From Bradyrhizobium sp. cir1 (GTDB taxonomy: Bacteria > Pseudomonadota > Alphaproteobacteria > Rhizobiales > Xanthobacteraceae), in contig NZ_JACIHE010000021.1 of NCBI RefSeq assembly GCF_014198245.1, positions 58,143 through 122,142 of the forward strand: a stretch of 64,000 nucleotides of DNA. Reading direction: 5' to 3'. The notes under the pieces were generated by a model. That model did not search any database. It was not told the origin of the DNA and was given only the letters and a program-made list of their open reading frames with translations. Made by a program: the position numbers and the translations under genes. Of this stretch, positions 36,838 to 45,387 are shown piece by piece. Every line of letters begins with the position of its first letter. Positions within the stretch are counted from its first letter, which is position 1.

Positions 36838-38388
36838 TTACTTCTCAACGTTCCAGAACACCGGGATGGCAGACGGGATCAGATTGCGCCACTCGGCGCG
36901 ATAGGCGGCCGGCTGGGCGAACTGGCCCCACGGAATCGCCGGCGCCTGATCGTACATGACGGCCTGGATCTCGGAAGCGATCTTCTTGCGATCCTCCTCG
37001 GCGGGCGCCTTGGCAAAGGCTTCCATCAGCGGCGTGATGCGCGCATCGCATTGCCAGCCGGTGAAATCGGCGCAATTGAAGGCGACCATGACGTTGGTCA
37101 GCGGCGAGCCCAGATCGTAGCCGCCGGCATGAACGCCATAGACGCTCCAGCCCTCCTTCTTGGCGCGCCGCGCCAGCACGCTCGCCCAGTCCATCACCTG
37201 CAGATCGACGTTGAAGCCGGCCTGCTTCAGCCGCTCCGCCAGCACCTGCGCCGAGACGCGCGGGGCTTCGAGATCGTTGGCCTCCATGACGACGACGGGC
37301 TCGCCGGCATATTTGGTCGCCTTCAGCGCAGCCTTCGCTGCTTCGATCGACGGCTTTGCCGCAGCCTCAGTGCCGGCCTTGCTCTCATAGGTGGTGCCGC
37401 AGGTGAAGTAAGTCGCGCAAGGAGCGGCGTATTTGGCGTCCAGACCGAGCGCATCCAGCACCTCGCGCTGGTCGACCAGCTTCCACAGCACGCGCCGGAT
37501 GGCGGGATCGTCGAACGGTTTCGATGCGGCGTTGAGGCGGTAGGCGCCCGCGAACATGTTGCCGCCGGCGAAGTTGACGAGCTTGACGCGGGAGTTCTTC
37601 TCCAGTTGCGGCAACAGATCGAACGGCGCGTATTGCATGAAGTCGACTTCGCCGGCTTGCAGCGCGGACGCCGCGGTCGCGCCATCAGGAATGACGCGGA
37701 TCTCGAGCGTGTCGACATTGACGCGCTTGCCGCCGGCCAGGAAGTCGGCGGGCTCTGGACGCGGCACATAGTCGGCGAACTTCTTCAGGATCATGCGGTC
37801 GCCGGTGCGATGATCGGCCTTGCTGTAGACGAACGGACCGGAGCCGATGATCTCGGTGATGCGCTGGTCGCCTGGCGTTTTCGCAATGCGCTCGGGCATC
37901 ATGAAGGCGACGGGGCTGACGGGATTGCCGAGTGCGTCGATGACGAGGCCGGACGGCTCCTTCAGCGTCAGCACGAAGGTCTTCGCATCGGTCGGCTCGA
38001 GCGACGTCGTGATCGCGAAGATGCGGCGGCCGAGCGCGCTGCGGGTGCCCCAGCGGCGCAGCGAGGCCACGCAATCCGCTGCCGTCACCGGCTGGCCGTC
38101 GTGCCACTTCAGGCCGTCGCGCAGCGTGAAGCTGTAGGTCAATCCGTCCGCGGAGACCTTCCAGTCCTGCACCATTTGCGGCTTGATGTCGCCCTTGGAG
38201 TCCTTCGCAAACAGCGTGTCGAACACCATGTAGCCGAACGTGCGCGAGATGTAGGCCGTGGAGAAATGCGGATCGAGCGTGACGATCTCCGCCTCGAGCA
38301 CCGCGACGAGATTGCCCGCCGCATGCACGGGAGCCGCCACCAGCGCGAGGCCGAACAGCGCCGGAATGAAAGCCTTCAGTTTAAACAT
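36838..38388 (-). CDS. Peptide/opine-type ABC substrate-binding protein (SBP_bac_5)
   Basis: 516 residues. Signal peptide MFKLKAFIPALFGLALVAAPVHAAG. The family-5 features are LDPHFSTAYISRTFGYMVFDTLF, LTYSFTLRDGLKWHDGQPVTAADCVASLRRW, FVYSKADHRTGDRMIL and the C-terminal APAIPWGQFAQPAAYR. Family-5 proteins bind peptides, nickel, opines or other solutes for ABC importers. No permease or ATPase gene is nearby; instead it is followed 5 bp later by a GMC oxidoreductase. It is probably an orphan receptor delivering a substrate used by that enzyme. Confidence 0.9.
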   Translation of the reverse strand: MFKLKAFIPALFGLALVAAPVHAAGNLVAVLEAEIVTLDPHFSTAYISRTFGYMVFDTLFAKDSKGDIKPQMVQDWKVSADGLTYSFTLRDGLKWHDGQPVTAADCVASLRRWGTRSALGRRIFAITTSLEPTDAKTFVLTLKEPSGLVIDALGNPVSPVAFMMPERIAKTPGDQRITEIIGSGPFVYSKADHRTGDRMILKKFADYVPRPEPADFLAGGKRVNVDTLEIRVIPDGATAASALQAGEVDFMQYAPFDLLPQLEKNSRVKLVNFAGGNMFAGAYRLNAASKPFDDPAIRRVLWKLVDQREVLDALGLDAKYAAPCATYFTCGTTYESKAGTEAAAKPSIEAAKAALKATKYAGEPVVVMEANDLEAPRVSAQVLAERLKQAGFNVDLQVMDWASVLARRAKKEGWSVYGVHAGGYDLGSPLTNVMVAFNCADFTGWQCDARITPLMEAFAKAPAEEDRKKIASEIQAVMYDQAPAIPWGQFAQPAAYRAEWRNLIPSAIPVFWNVEK

Positions 38389-38514
38389 TGCGGGTTATTT
38401 GCCTTTTGACCAGCCGTTTGCAGTCACCAGGAAAAAGCAATGTTCGTGCCCATGCGCCTCGATCACGTATGCGCTCGGGACTATCTGCTACGCGTTTGCG
38501 CGCCACACCCTCAC

Positions 38515-38636
38515 TGTCATCGCCCGGCTTGACCGGGCGATCCAGTACTCCAGAGACAGCTGAGGAATGCGGAGAAGCCGCGGCGTACTGGATGCCCCGC
38601 CCCCGTGCGCAATTGCGCACTAGGCGGGGCATGACA
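38515..38636. repeat. Inverted-repeat element, family B copy 4, enlarged
   Basis: Same ends as copy 3 but the right hairpin is interrupted by a segment containing GTGCGCAATTGCGCAC (38605-38620), the palindrome also found in family C. It fills the spacer between parC and the binding-protein gene; no gene lies in 38389-38669. Confidence 0.88.
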
Positions 38637-38669
38637 CCGGTGGTGTGGCGACAGTCGCGGCCCGCGCCC

Positions 38670-40928
38670 CTACCCGATCACCCGGCCGAACTTGTTCGAC
38701 TTCGGGAAACCCTTCGGCGGCAGGCGGCCGGCGTCGGCGCGGGTGCCCTGCCACTCCGCGAGCTCCTTCATGGTCGCGCTGAACTCGCGACCGGCGGAGT
38801 CCTTCCAGGTCAGGCCGGCCTTGGCGTCGAACACGGCGACGTCCGAGAGGCCGCCGTCCTTGTACTTCTGCAGGCGCACGCCGCGGCCGCGGGCCATCTC
38901 CGGCACCTGGTCGAGCGGGAAGACCAGCATCTTGCGGTTCTCGCCGATGACGGCGACGGTGTCGCCGAGCACCTCGGTGACCGTGCGCGCCTCGTTCGGC
39001 ATCTCGACGTTGAGGACCTGCTTGCCCTTCTTGGTGGTGCCGACGCAATCGTCCTCGTTGACGACGAAGCCCTGGCCCTCGTGGCTCGCGACCAGGAACT
39101 TGCGTCCGCCCTTGTTGACGAACAGCGCGACGGGCGCCGCCTCCTGCTCGAGGTCGATGAACAGGCGGATCGGCTCGCCGTGACCGCGGCCGCCCGGCAG
39201 CTTCGCGACGTCGAGCGAGTAGAACTTGCCGTTGGTGGCGAACAGCAGCAGCTTCGAGGTCGTCTCGGCGAAGAAGGCGAAGCCGAGCTTGTCGTCCTGC
39301 TTGAAGGCGAGCCCCGAGAGATCCTCGACGTGACCCTTCATGGTGCGGATCCAGCCCTTGTCGGACACGACGACGGTCACCGGCTCGCGCTCGACGAAAG
39401 CCTCCTCGATCGCGGCGAGGTCGTGCTCGGGCGCATCCGCAAAAGTGGTGCGGCGCTTGCCGAGCGGCGTCTTCGGTCCGAACATGTCGCGGACCTTGCC
39501 GACCTGCTCGCCGACCTTCTTCCACTGCTCGGCTTCGGAGGCGAGCACCGCGTTGATGCCCTTGAGCTCGGCGCGGAGGTTCTTGTCCTCGGTGCGGATC
39601 TCCATTTCCTCGAGCTTGCGCAAGGAGCGCAGGCGCATGTTGAGGATGGCTTCGGCCTGCACCTCGGTGAGCTTGAACGCCTTCATCAGCTCGGGCTTCG
39701 GCTCATCCTCGGTGCGGATGATCTTGATCACCTTGTCGATGTTCAGATAGGCGATCAGGAAGCCGCCGAGGACTTCCAGCCGGTGCTCGATCTGCGCCTT
39801 GCGGAAGTTGCTGCGGCGGATCAGCACGTCGCGCAGATGGTCCAGCCATTCGCGCAAGCACTCCGCGAGCCCCACGACCTTGGGGATGCGGCCCTTGATC
39901 AGCACGTTCAGGTTCAGCGGAATCTTGTTTTCGAGCTCGGTCAGCCGGAACAGCGATTCCATCATCAGCGCCGGATCGACGTTCTTCGACTTCGGCTCGA
40001 TCACGATGCGGACGTCTTCGGCCGACTCGTCCCTGACGTCGCCGACCAGCGGCAGCTTCTTCTGGTCCTGCAGCTCGGCGATCTTCTCGATCAGGCGCGA
40101 CTTCTGCACCAGGAAGGGAATCTCGGTAACGACGACGACCCAGGTGCCGCGCGCGCCCTCTTCCTGCTCCCACCTGGCGCGGACACGGAACGAGCCGCGG
40201 CCGGTGGTGTAGGCTTCAGCGATGGCCTGCTTGGAATCGACGCAGATGCCGCCGGTCGGGAAATCGGGGCCCTTGACCCACTTCAGCAGCGCCTTGGATT
40301 TCGCGTCAGGCTTCTCGATCAGATGCAGCGCGGCATCGCAAAGCTCGGCGGCATTGTGCGGCGGGATCGAGGTCGCCATGCCGACCGCGATGCCTTGCGC
40401 GCCGTTGGCGAGCAGGTTCGGGAAGCCTCCGGGCAGCACGACCGGCTCTTTCGACTGGCCGTCGTAATTGGCGCGGAATTCGACGCCGTCCTCGTCGATG
40501 CCCTCGAGCAGAAGCCGCGCGACGTCGGTCATGCGCGCTTCGGTGTAGCGGTAGGCGGCCGGATTATCGCCGTCGATATTGCCGAAATTGCCCTGGCCGT
40601 CGACCAGCGGGTAGCGCGAGGAGAAATCCTGCGCGAGGCGGACCATGGCGTCGTAGATCGCCTGGTCGCCGTGCGGATGGAACGAGCCCATCACGTCGCC
40701 GACGATCTTGGCGGACTTCTTGAACGCCGTGCCGGGATCGAGCCGGAGCAGGCGCATGCCGTAGAGGATGCGCCGGTGCACCGGCTTCAGGCCGTCGCGC
40801 GCGTCCGGCAGCGCGCGGTGCATGATGGTGGACAGCGCATAGGCGAGATAGCGCTCTTCCAGCGCGTCCCGCAGCGGCACCTCATGGATTTCGGCCGGCT
40901 CTTCCGGCGGAACTATTCGTTTGCCCAT
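38670..40928 (-). CDS. parC: DNA topoisomerase IV subunit A
   Basis: 752 residues. ParC with ParE decatenates daughter chromosomes. The breakage-reunion domain has LSTIMHRALPDARDGLKPVHRRILYGM, the fluoroquinolone-region segment GSFHPHGDQAIYDAMV, and the catalytic Tyr128 in AYRYTEARM. The C-terminal region carries beta-pinwheel repeats. Gene length and the C-terminal part are ParC-like rather than GyrA-like: the GyrA box is not seen. ATG 40928 is chosen; a GTG at 40970 is a possible longer start with a poorly spaced binding site. parE is not in the window. Confidence 0.93.
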   Translation of the reverse strand: MGKRIVPPEEPAEIHEVPLRDALEERYLAYALSTIMHRALPDARDGLKPVHRRILYGMRLLRLDPGTAFKKSAKIVGDVMGSFHPHGDQAIYDAMVRLAQDFSSRYPLVDGQGNFGNIDGDNPAAYRYTEARMTDVARLLLEGIDEDGVEFRANYDGQSKEPVVLPGGFPNLLANGAQGIAVGMATSIPPHNAAELCDAALHLIEKPDAKSKALLKWVKGPDFPTGGICVDSKQAIAEAYTTGRGSFRVRARWEQEEGARGTWVVVVTEIPFLVQKSRLIEKIAELQDQKKLPLVGDVRDESAEDVRIVIEPKSKNVDPALMMESLFRLTELENKIPLNLNVLIKGRIPKVVGLAECLREWLDHLRDVLIRRSNFRKAQIEHRLEVLGGFLIAYLNIDKVIKIIRTEDEPKPELMKAFKLTEVQAEAILNMRLRSLRKLEEMEIRTEDKNLRAELKGINAVLASEAEQWKKVGEQVGKVRDMFGPKTPLGKRRTTFADAPEHDLAAIEEAFVEREPVTVVVSDKGWIRTMKGHVEDLSGLAFKQDDKLGFAFFAETTSKLLLFATNGKFYSLDVAKLPGGRGHGEPIRLFIDLEQEAAPVALFVNKGGRKFLVASHEGQGFVVNEDDCVGTTKKGKQVLNVEMPNEARTVTEVLGDTVAVIGENRKMLVFPLDQVPEMARGRGVRLQKYKDGGLSDVAVFDAKAGLTWKDSAGREFSATMKELAEWQGTRADAGRLPPKGFPKSNKFGRVIG

Positions 40929-41124
40929 TAGGCCTTTACTTTCAAAGACTTCCGGCTGGGTCTCGGACACCTTTCCAAAAACCCGGCCAATTCTCCCCCG
41001 CTGGGGCGCGATTCGGGCGGATATATAGCAGGCTGGGCAGCGACATGCGCCCCCTGCCCTGCGTCAGGGCCGCAGGCAGAGTTATCCACAGGGCTTGTTG
41101 CCGTTTGGGCCTGTCCTGCGACAG

Positions 41125-42135
41125 TTACCTGGCGCGCGCAAGTTGCGCGTCCCGAACGCCAAGCGGCGATCGCAGCACGCACCTGAATCCGACATGGCTG
41201 GTCGAGGTGTCGATCGGCTCGGCGTGCCGCGCGGCGGGGCGATACCGGCGGCAATAATTCGGCGCGCAGAGATGTGAGCCGCCCTTCAGCACCTTTCGCG
41301 GAATCCTGATATCCGGCAGGCGCGGGTCGTAACTTGCATCCTCCCGGCCACCGCGGGGATTGTTGGGAATGCAGCAGGGTTTTGCCGCTTCCGCCTGATG
41401 CCGCGACGACCACCAGTCCGAGGTCCACTCCCAGACATTGCCGATCATGTCGTAGAGTCCGTAGCCGTTCGGCGGAAAGGCCATGACCGGCGAGGTACGC
41501 TCGAACCCATCCTCGCCGAGGTTCTGGACAGGAAAGTTTCCCTGCCAGATGTTGGCCATGTGCCTGCCGCCCGGCATCAGCGCATCACCCCAGGCGAACT
41601 CCTCACCGTCGAGGCCGCCGCGCGCAGCGAACTCCCACTCCGCTTCCGTCGGCAGGTCCTTGCCCGCCCAGCGCGCATAGGCGGCCGCGTCATTGTAGGA
41701 GACGTGGACGACCGGGTGGTCGTCGAGCCCCTTGATATTGCTGCCGGGGCCGTAGGGATGGCGCCAATTGGCGCCGCGCATGAAGGACCACCACTGGCTC
41801 CAGTCGGCAAGATCCGTGATCCGCGGCAGCGGCGAGAACACCAGCGAGCCTGCGTAGAGCATCTCCTTCATCGCACCGGGATAGTCCTTGGCGTCCGGAA
41901 CGATCTGCGCCTCCGTGACATGGCCGGTGGCGTTGACGAACTCCTTGAACTGCCAATTGGTCACCGGCGTGCGGTCGATCCAGAAACCGTCGACTGAGAC
42001 ACGATGGCTCGGCGCTTCCTCGGGATAGTGGTGATCGGATCCCATCCGGAAGGTGCCGCCGGGAACGAAGACCATCTCGCCGGTCTTCACATCATCCGGC
42101 AACCACTCGCAGTGATCGAGGTCGGCCCGCAGCAT
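41125..42135 (-). CDS. Formylglycine-generating enzyme (sulfatase-modifying factor) homologue
   Basis: 336 residues, FGE-sulfatase fold: MVFVPGGTFRMGSD, VDGFWIDRTPVTNWQFKEFV, LPTEAEWEFAARGG, NGYGLYDMIGNVWEWTSDWW and GFRCVL. The two catalytic cysteines are present as C290-APNY-C295 within KGGSHLCAPNYCRRYRPAAR, with the spacing of the copper-dependent FGE active site. It would convert a sulfatase active-site Cys to formylglycine. No sulfatase gene is nearby, so its partner lies elsewhere or the substrate differs. No signal peptide. Confidence 0.9.
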   Translation of the reverse strand: MLRADLDHCEWLPDDVKTGEMVFVPGGTFRMGSDHHYPEEAPSHRVSVDGFWIDRTPVTNWQFKEFVNATGHVTEAQIVPDAKDYPGAMKEMLYAGSLVFSPLPRITDLADWSQWWSFMRGANWRHPYGPGSNIKGLDDHPVVHVSYNDAAAYARWAGKDLPTEAEWEFAARGGLDGEEFAWGDALMPGGRHMANIWQGNFPVQNLGEDGFERTSPVMAFPPNGYGLYDMIGNVWEWTSDWWSSRHQAEAAKPCCIPNNPRGGREDASYDPRLPDIRIPRKVLKGGSHLCAPNYCRRYRPAARHAEPIDTSTSHVGFRCVLRSPLGVRDAQLARAR

Positions 42136-42633
42136 GGTGGAAACTCCGATACGCGTAGTCCACAGGTGCTATGATGCCGACTTCGGCAGTCGCCGATGAC
42201 GGCAGATTGGCCGGCGCATTGGACGCATCGTCTGGTCCCCCTCTTCCTGGCGCTGAAGGCCGGAGATGCAGATCGCGAGTTGCGTCAACATCTCTCCCAT
42301 TCTTTCGCGCACCCGTTCCGAGCATGCAGCAGCACGCTGCCCCTTCCGCGCCGCGATCCGCAACGCGCTTTCGATTCATATCGCTTAGGTTGCAAACGGT
42401 ATCCGAAGATATGGCGACTGTGATGTGCAGATTGTGCCAGCACGTCGCAGGGATCGAGCGATGCTACGTCTCATATCGCTCAATTCGCGGCCCCAATGCC
42501 GGATTCATCGCGTCGAATTCGACGATCATTCGCCTTGAAACGCGAACTCAATTCACAGCCCCCTTCGCGTTGTAGTGGTATTTCATTCGTCGTCTGCCGC
42601 ACAAATGTCGCGCTTCAATACAAGTGTACGACC
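42136..42633. other. Spacer before the AraC-type regulator, lower G+C
   Basis: No supported gene. The right half (about 42360-42630) is noticeably less G+C-rich than the rest of the window and carries short direct repeats such as TCATATCGCT (42377-42386 and 42472-42481, within GATTCATATCGCTTAGG and TCTCATATCGCTCAAT). It probably includes the regulator's promoter. Confidence 0.35.
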
Positions 42634-43641
42634 ATGGTGCAGTCTCTTCTGGTTGATTCGCGGAGGCTCGACGGTTTCGAGGGTCTACACCAGGCCGTGC
42701 ACGGCTCTCACGTCGACGTCATGCAGCTCGGACGCGGGCGGCTACGCGGGACACTGTCCCATGTCGGCATCGGTGACTTCTCGCTCAGCATCGGCGCCTT
42801 CAACATCGGAATGCGCACGCAGCGCGTTTCCAGCGACGACAAGCCGATCATCGGGATGCTGCTGGCGGCCGAGCGGCGCGTTGCCCATTGGTCCTTCGAT
42901 ATGCAGTTGAACGACGTGCTCGTGATCCCGCCGCTGCTCGAGCATGACGGTGTCTTTCACGGCGCCTCGGCCTATGCGGCAATGCGCTTCGACCTTGATG
43001 AGGTGGCGTCGCTGTTCGGCGGAGAGGCGCGCCTGAGCGATCCCGACACATGGCGCAAGCGCGGTCATTTCCGGGCGGATCCCGCAACCGGCGCAGTGGC
43101 CTCCCGTGGCCTGGTCCGGATCATGTCCCATCTGGGTGCCTACAAGGACAGCCTGACGCCGTCGACAGCCGATTTCTGGAAACGATCGATCGTCGAATGC
43201 ATGGCTGCCAACGTGATGTCGTCGCTGCCGCCCGACGATTCCGGCAGACTTCCCTCGGCAAGGCGGCTCATCCGCAGGGTCGAGGAGTATCTCGACCAGG
43301 CCGGCACACGTCCGGTGCATGTTTCGGAAATATGCGCCGCGTTCACGGTGTCGCGGCGGACTCTGCATCGCGCCTTTCAAGAGGTGTTCGGGCTCGGCCC
43401 CGTCACCTTCCTGCGCCACAAGCGCCTGTGCACCATCCACTCCATCTTGCGGGAGAGCAGGCCGGGTTCGACCACCGTGGCGGCGGTCGCGATGCAGCAG
43501 GGCTTCTACGAACTCGGGCGCTTCTCGCAGTATTATTCGATGATGTTCGGGGAGCGTCCTTCGCAAACTCTGGGAGTCACATCATTCCCTCTCTCGGACG
43601 ATGGGCACGCCCAAGCAGGCTCCATCCTCTCCGAGAGATGA
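42634..43641 (+). CDS. AraC-family transcriptional regulator
   Basis: About 335 residues from the ATG at 42634 (MVQSLLVDSRRLDGFEG); an in-frame start at 42496 gives a longer, featureless N terminus. The C-terminal ~100 residues are the AraC DNA-binding domain: HVSEICAAFTVSRRTLHRAFQEVFGLGPVTFLRHKRL is the first HTH and VAAVAMQQGFYELGRFSQYYSMMFGERPSQTL the second. The N-terminal part is a beta-rich effector region similar to AraC_binding_2 proteins. Ligand and targets are unknown. Confidence 0.88.
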   Translation: MVQSLLVDSRRLDGFEGLHQAVHGSHVDVMQLGRGRLRGTLSHVGIGDFSLSIGAFNIGMRTQRVSSDDKPIIGMLLAAERRVAHWSFDMQLNDVLVIPPLLEHDGVFHGASAYAAMRFDLDEVASLFGGEARLSDPDTWRKRGHFRADPATGAVASRGLVRIMSHLGAYKDSLTPSTADFWKRSIVECMAANVMSSLPPDDSGRLPSARRLIRRVEEYLDQAGTRPVHVSEICAAFTVSRRTLHRAFQEVFGLGPVTFLRHKRLCTIHSILRESRPGSTTVAAVAMQQGFYELGRFSQYYSMMFGERPSQTLGVTSFPLSDDGHAQAGSILSER

Positions 43642-43714
43642 AACGACGAGCGGATCTCGCGCAACGTTGTCCCGTGCAGCCCGGTTCGGGATCGATTCGT
43701 TCCTTGTGGGCAGC

Positions 43715-43984
43715 CTACTGCCCGGCCCAGCCGGCGGTCACGGTCTGGGTCTTTGCCTGTGCCGGCATGTTGGTCAGGCAGCGGCGGGCCGTCTCGATCT
43801 CGGCCTCCGTCGCGCCGTGGGCGCGCGCCCATGTCTCGGCGGCCGCCGCGGAATATTTCGCCACATAGTACCGCACGACCGTGCAGGAGGCGCGGCGAAA
43901 CAGGCCGGGTTGCGGCTCGCCAGCCATCGCGTCCGGCGCAAAGGCAAGCAGCGCCGCCGACAGCGCAAATCCTCTGATCAACAT
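43715..43984 (-). CDS. Small secreted protein of unknown function
   Basis: 89 residues with a clear signal peptide (LIRGFALSAALLAFAPDAMA, cleavage after AMA). The mature ~68 residues include two cysteines (RASCTVVRYYVAKY and ARRCLTNMP) that could form a disulfide, and the helical segment SAAAAETWARAHGATEAEIETA. The longer open frame extending to 44389 is antisense to recO and spurious. It lies between the AraC gene and recO. I do not recognise a named family. Confidence 0.65.
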   Translation of the reverse strand: MLIRGFALSAALLAFAPDAMAGEPQPGLFRRASCTVVRYYVAKYSAAAAETWARAHGATEAEIETARRCLTNMPAQAKTQTVTAGWAGQ

Positions 43985-44085
43985 TTTAGGCTGTCCCCGT
44001 TGTGGAACCCTCGCCGCCAACTTCATCAGGCCGATTTCGTTCCGGGGAACTCCATGCCCTGAGGCAGGGCAGAGGCGCGGCTCCC

Positions 44086-44838
44086 TCATGGGTTCGAAAT
44101 CGCCGCCCTCGCCTGCTGCCGCATCAGCGCATTGATGAAGCCGGCCCGCGCGTCGGAATGGCCCTGGCCGCGCGGCTCCAGCACGTGGCGCAGCAGGAAC
44201 AGGCCGGTCAGCCGGAACCCATCCTGGAGATCCTGCTCGGTGAGTTCGCTCGCGGTTTCGCCGTGCCGCAGGAACGGCGGCAGCCTCAACAGCCGGTCCC
44301 GCCACGGCTCGCCCGCGCCGCGTGACACCGCCCCGCCGGATTTGGGTGAGACGTAGATCAGGTCCGTGGTCTCGCCGGTCACCGCGCAATTCTGCAGCGC
44401 GAGCCCGAAGCCGAGCTCGGCGAGCATCGCCAGCTCGAAGTGAATGAGGTGCACCGCCGCGCTGCCGATGTCGTCGAAATCATCGAGCGAATGTTCGAGC
44501 AGCGCGAAGATCTCTTCGTGCGGATCGCGCTCGGGAAGCAGCCGCGCGATCGAGGCCAGATGCGTGACGCCGTAGACCCCGTGGGACGATCCCAGCAGCG
44601 TGGCCGCGCGCAGCTTCAACCCTTCGATCGCATAGGTGCCGAGATGCTCGTCGAGCCGCGCCCGCCACACCGCGCTGACGCTGTTGCCGGGCTGCAGCAG
44701 CGGCCGCAGCCGCGAGCTGGCGCCACCGCGCACGAGGCCGAGATGCCGGCCGTGCCCGCGCGTCAAGAGCTCGACAATGGCGCTGCTTTCGCCATGCCGC
44801 CGCACGCCCAGCACGATGCCTTCGTCGGTCCATTCCAT
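44086..44838 (-). CDS. recO: DNA repair protein RecO
   Basis: 250 residues. The N-terminal OB-fold begins MEWTDEGIVLGVRRHGESSAIVELLTRGHGRHLGLVRGG. The C-terminal helical part has FELAMLAELGFGLALQNCAVTGE and FLLRHVLEPRG. RecO loads RecA onto SSB-coated DNA in the RecFOR pathway. It is the last gene of the rsh-to-era minus-strand cluster, separated from era by a small membrane-protein gene and a repeat element. Confidence 0.93.
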   Translation of the reverse strand: MEWTDEGIVLGVRRHGESSAIVELLTRGHGRHLGLVRGGASSRLRPLLQPGNSVSAVWRARLDEHLGTYAIEGLKLRAATLLGSSHGVYGVTHLASIARLLPERDPHEEIFALLEHSLDDFDDIGSAAVHLIHFELAMLAELGFGLALQNCAVTGETTDLIYVSPKSGGAVSRGAGEPWRDRLLRLPPFLRHGETASELTEQDLQDGFRLTGLFLLRHVLEPRGQGHSDARAGFINALMRQQARAAISNP

Positions 44839-44867
44839 GGGAGGAAGTCTAGCGCAATTCGAGCTAT

Positions 44868-44970
44868 CGTAGGGTGGGCAAAGCGAAGCGTGCCCACCAA
44901 TTTTCTACGACCGAACATTGGTGATCACGGTGGGCACGGCGCGCAAGGGCGCGCCTTTGCCCACCCTACG
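44868..44970. repeat. 103-bp inverted-repeat element, family F
   Basis: Outer arms CGTAGGGTGGGCAAAG and CTTTGCCCACCCTACG are exact inverted repeats, with inner GCGTGCCCACC/GGTGGGCACGG arms. It lies 29 bp upstream of recO and 15 bp after the stop of the membrane-protein gene. Confidence 0.88.
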
Positions 44971-44985
44971 GCATCGCGCAAGACG

Positions 44986-45366
44986 TTACGCGTTGAACCA
45001 GCCCTGGGCATCGCCGGTGAAGGAGAAATACAGACCCATCGTCGTCAGCACGCAGGACACGATTTCGATGGCGCTGTCGAGCTCCATGCCCTTTTCGCCG
45101 ATGATCTGGCCGAGCGAAATCACCGACAGCACGAGCGCTGCGGCCAGCACCCAGCGCGGCCAGTTCTTGCGCCAACGCGCGGCCAGCCAGACGAAATAGA
45201 CCAGCAGCAGGATCATGCCGCCGGCGAGCAGGGTCGCCGTCATGATCATCTGCTCGGTCATCTCGGCATTGGGCGTGCGGTCCTGCACGGCAACCGAGAC
45301 GGCATCCAGCATCAATGATGCATAGAGCAGCGCTTCGAAGCGCTGGACGTTGGCGGGTACGCTCAT
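44986..45366 (-). CDS. Membrane protein of unknown function
   Basis: 126 residues with four likely membrane segments: FEALLYASLMLDAVSVAV, MIMTATLLAGGMILLLVYFVWL, WVLAAALVLSVISLGQII and AIEIVSCVLTTMGLYFSF. No catalytic motifs. It lies 21 bp downstream of era on the same strand, so it is probably in the same transcript. I do not recognise a characterised family. Confidence 0.7.
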   Translation of the reverse strand: MSVPANVQRFEALLYASLMLDAVSVAVQDRTPNAEMTEQMIMTATLLAGGMILLLVYFVWLAARWRKNWPRWVLAAALVLSVISLGQIIGEKGMELDSAIEIVSCVLTTMGLYFSFTGDAQGWFNA

Positions 45367-45387
45367 CGAATGCCGATCTTTTCCTGG

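Noticed and set aside
38388..40931. 847-codon open frame on the plus strand opposite parC
   Set aside because: It is fully antisense to a gene with all ParC motifs. Long antisense frames are expected in high-G+C coding DNA, and the product is a composition-biased Arg/Leu/Asp-rich sequence with no family features.
43715..44389. Longer version of the small secreted protein, 224 codons
   Set aside because: The extra N-terminal part is out of frame with and overlaps recO on the same strand; the internal ATG at 43984 begins a proper signal peptide.
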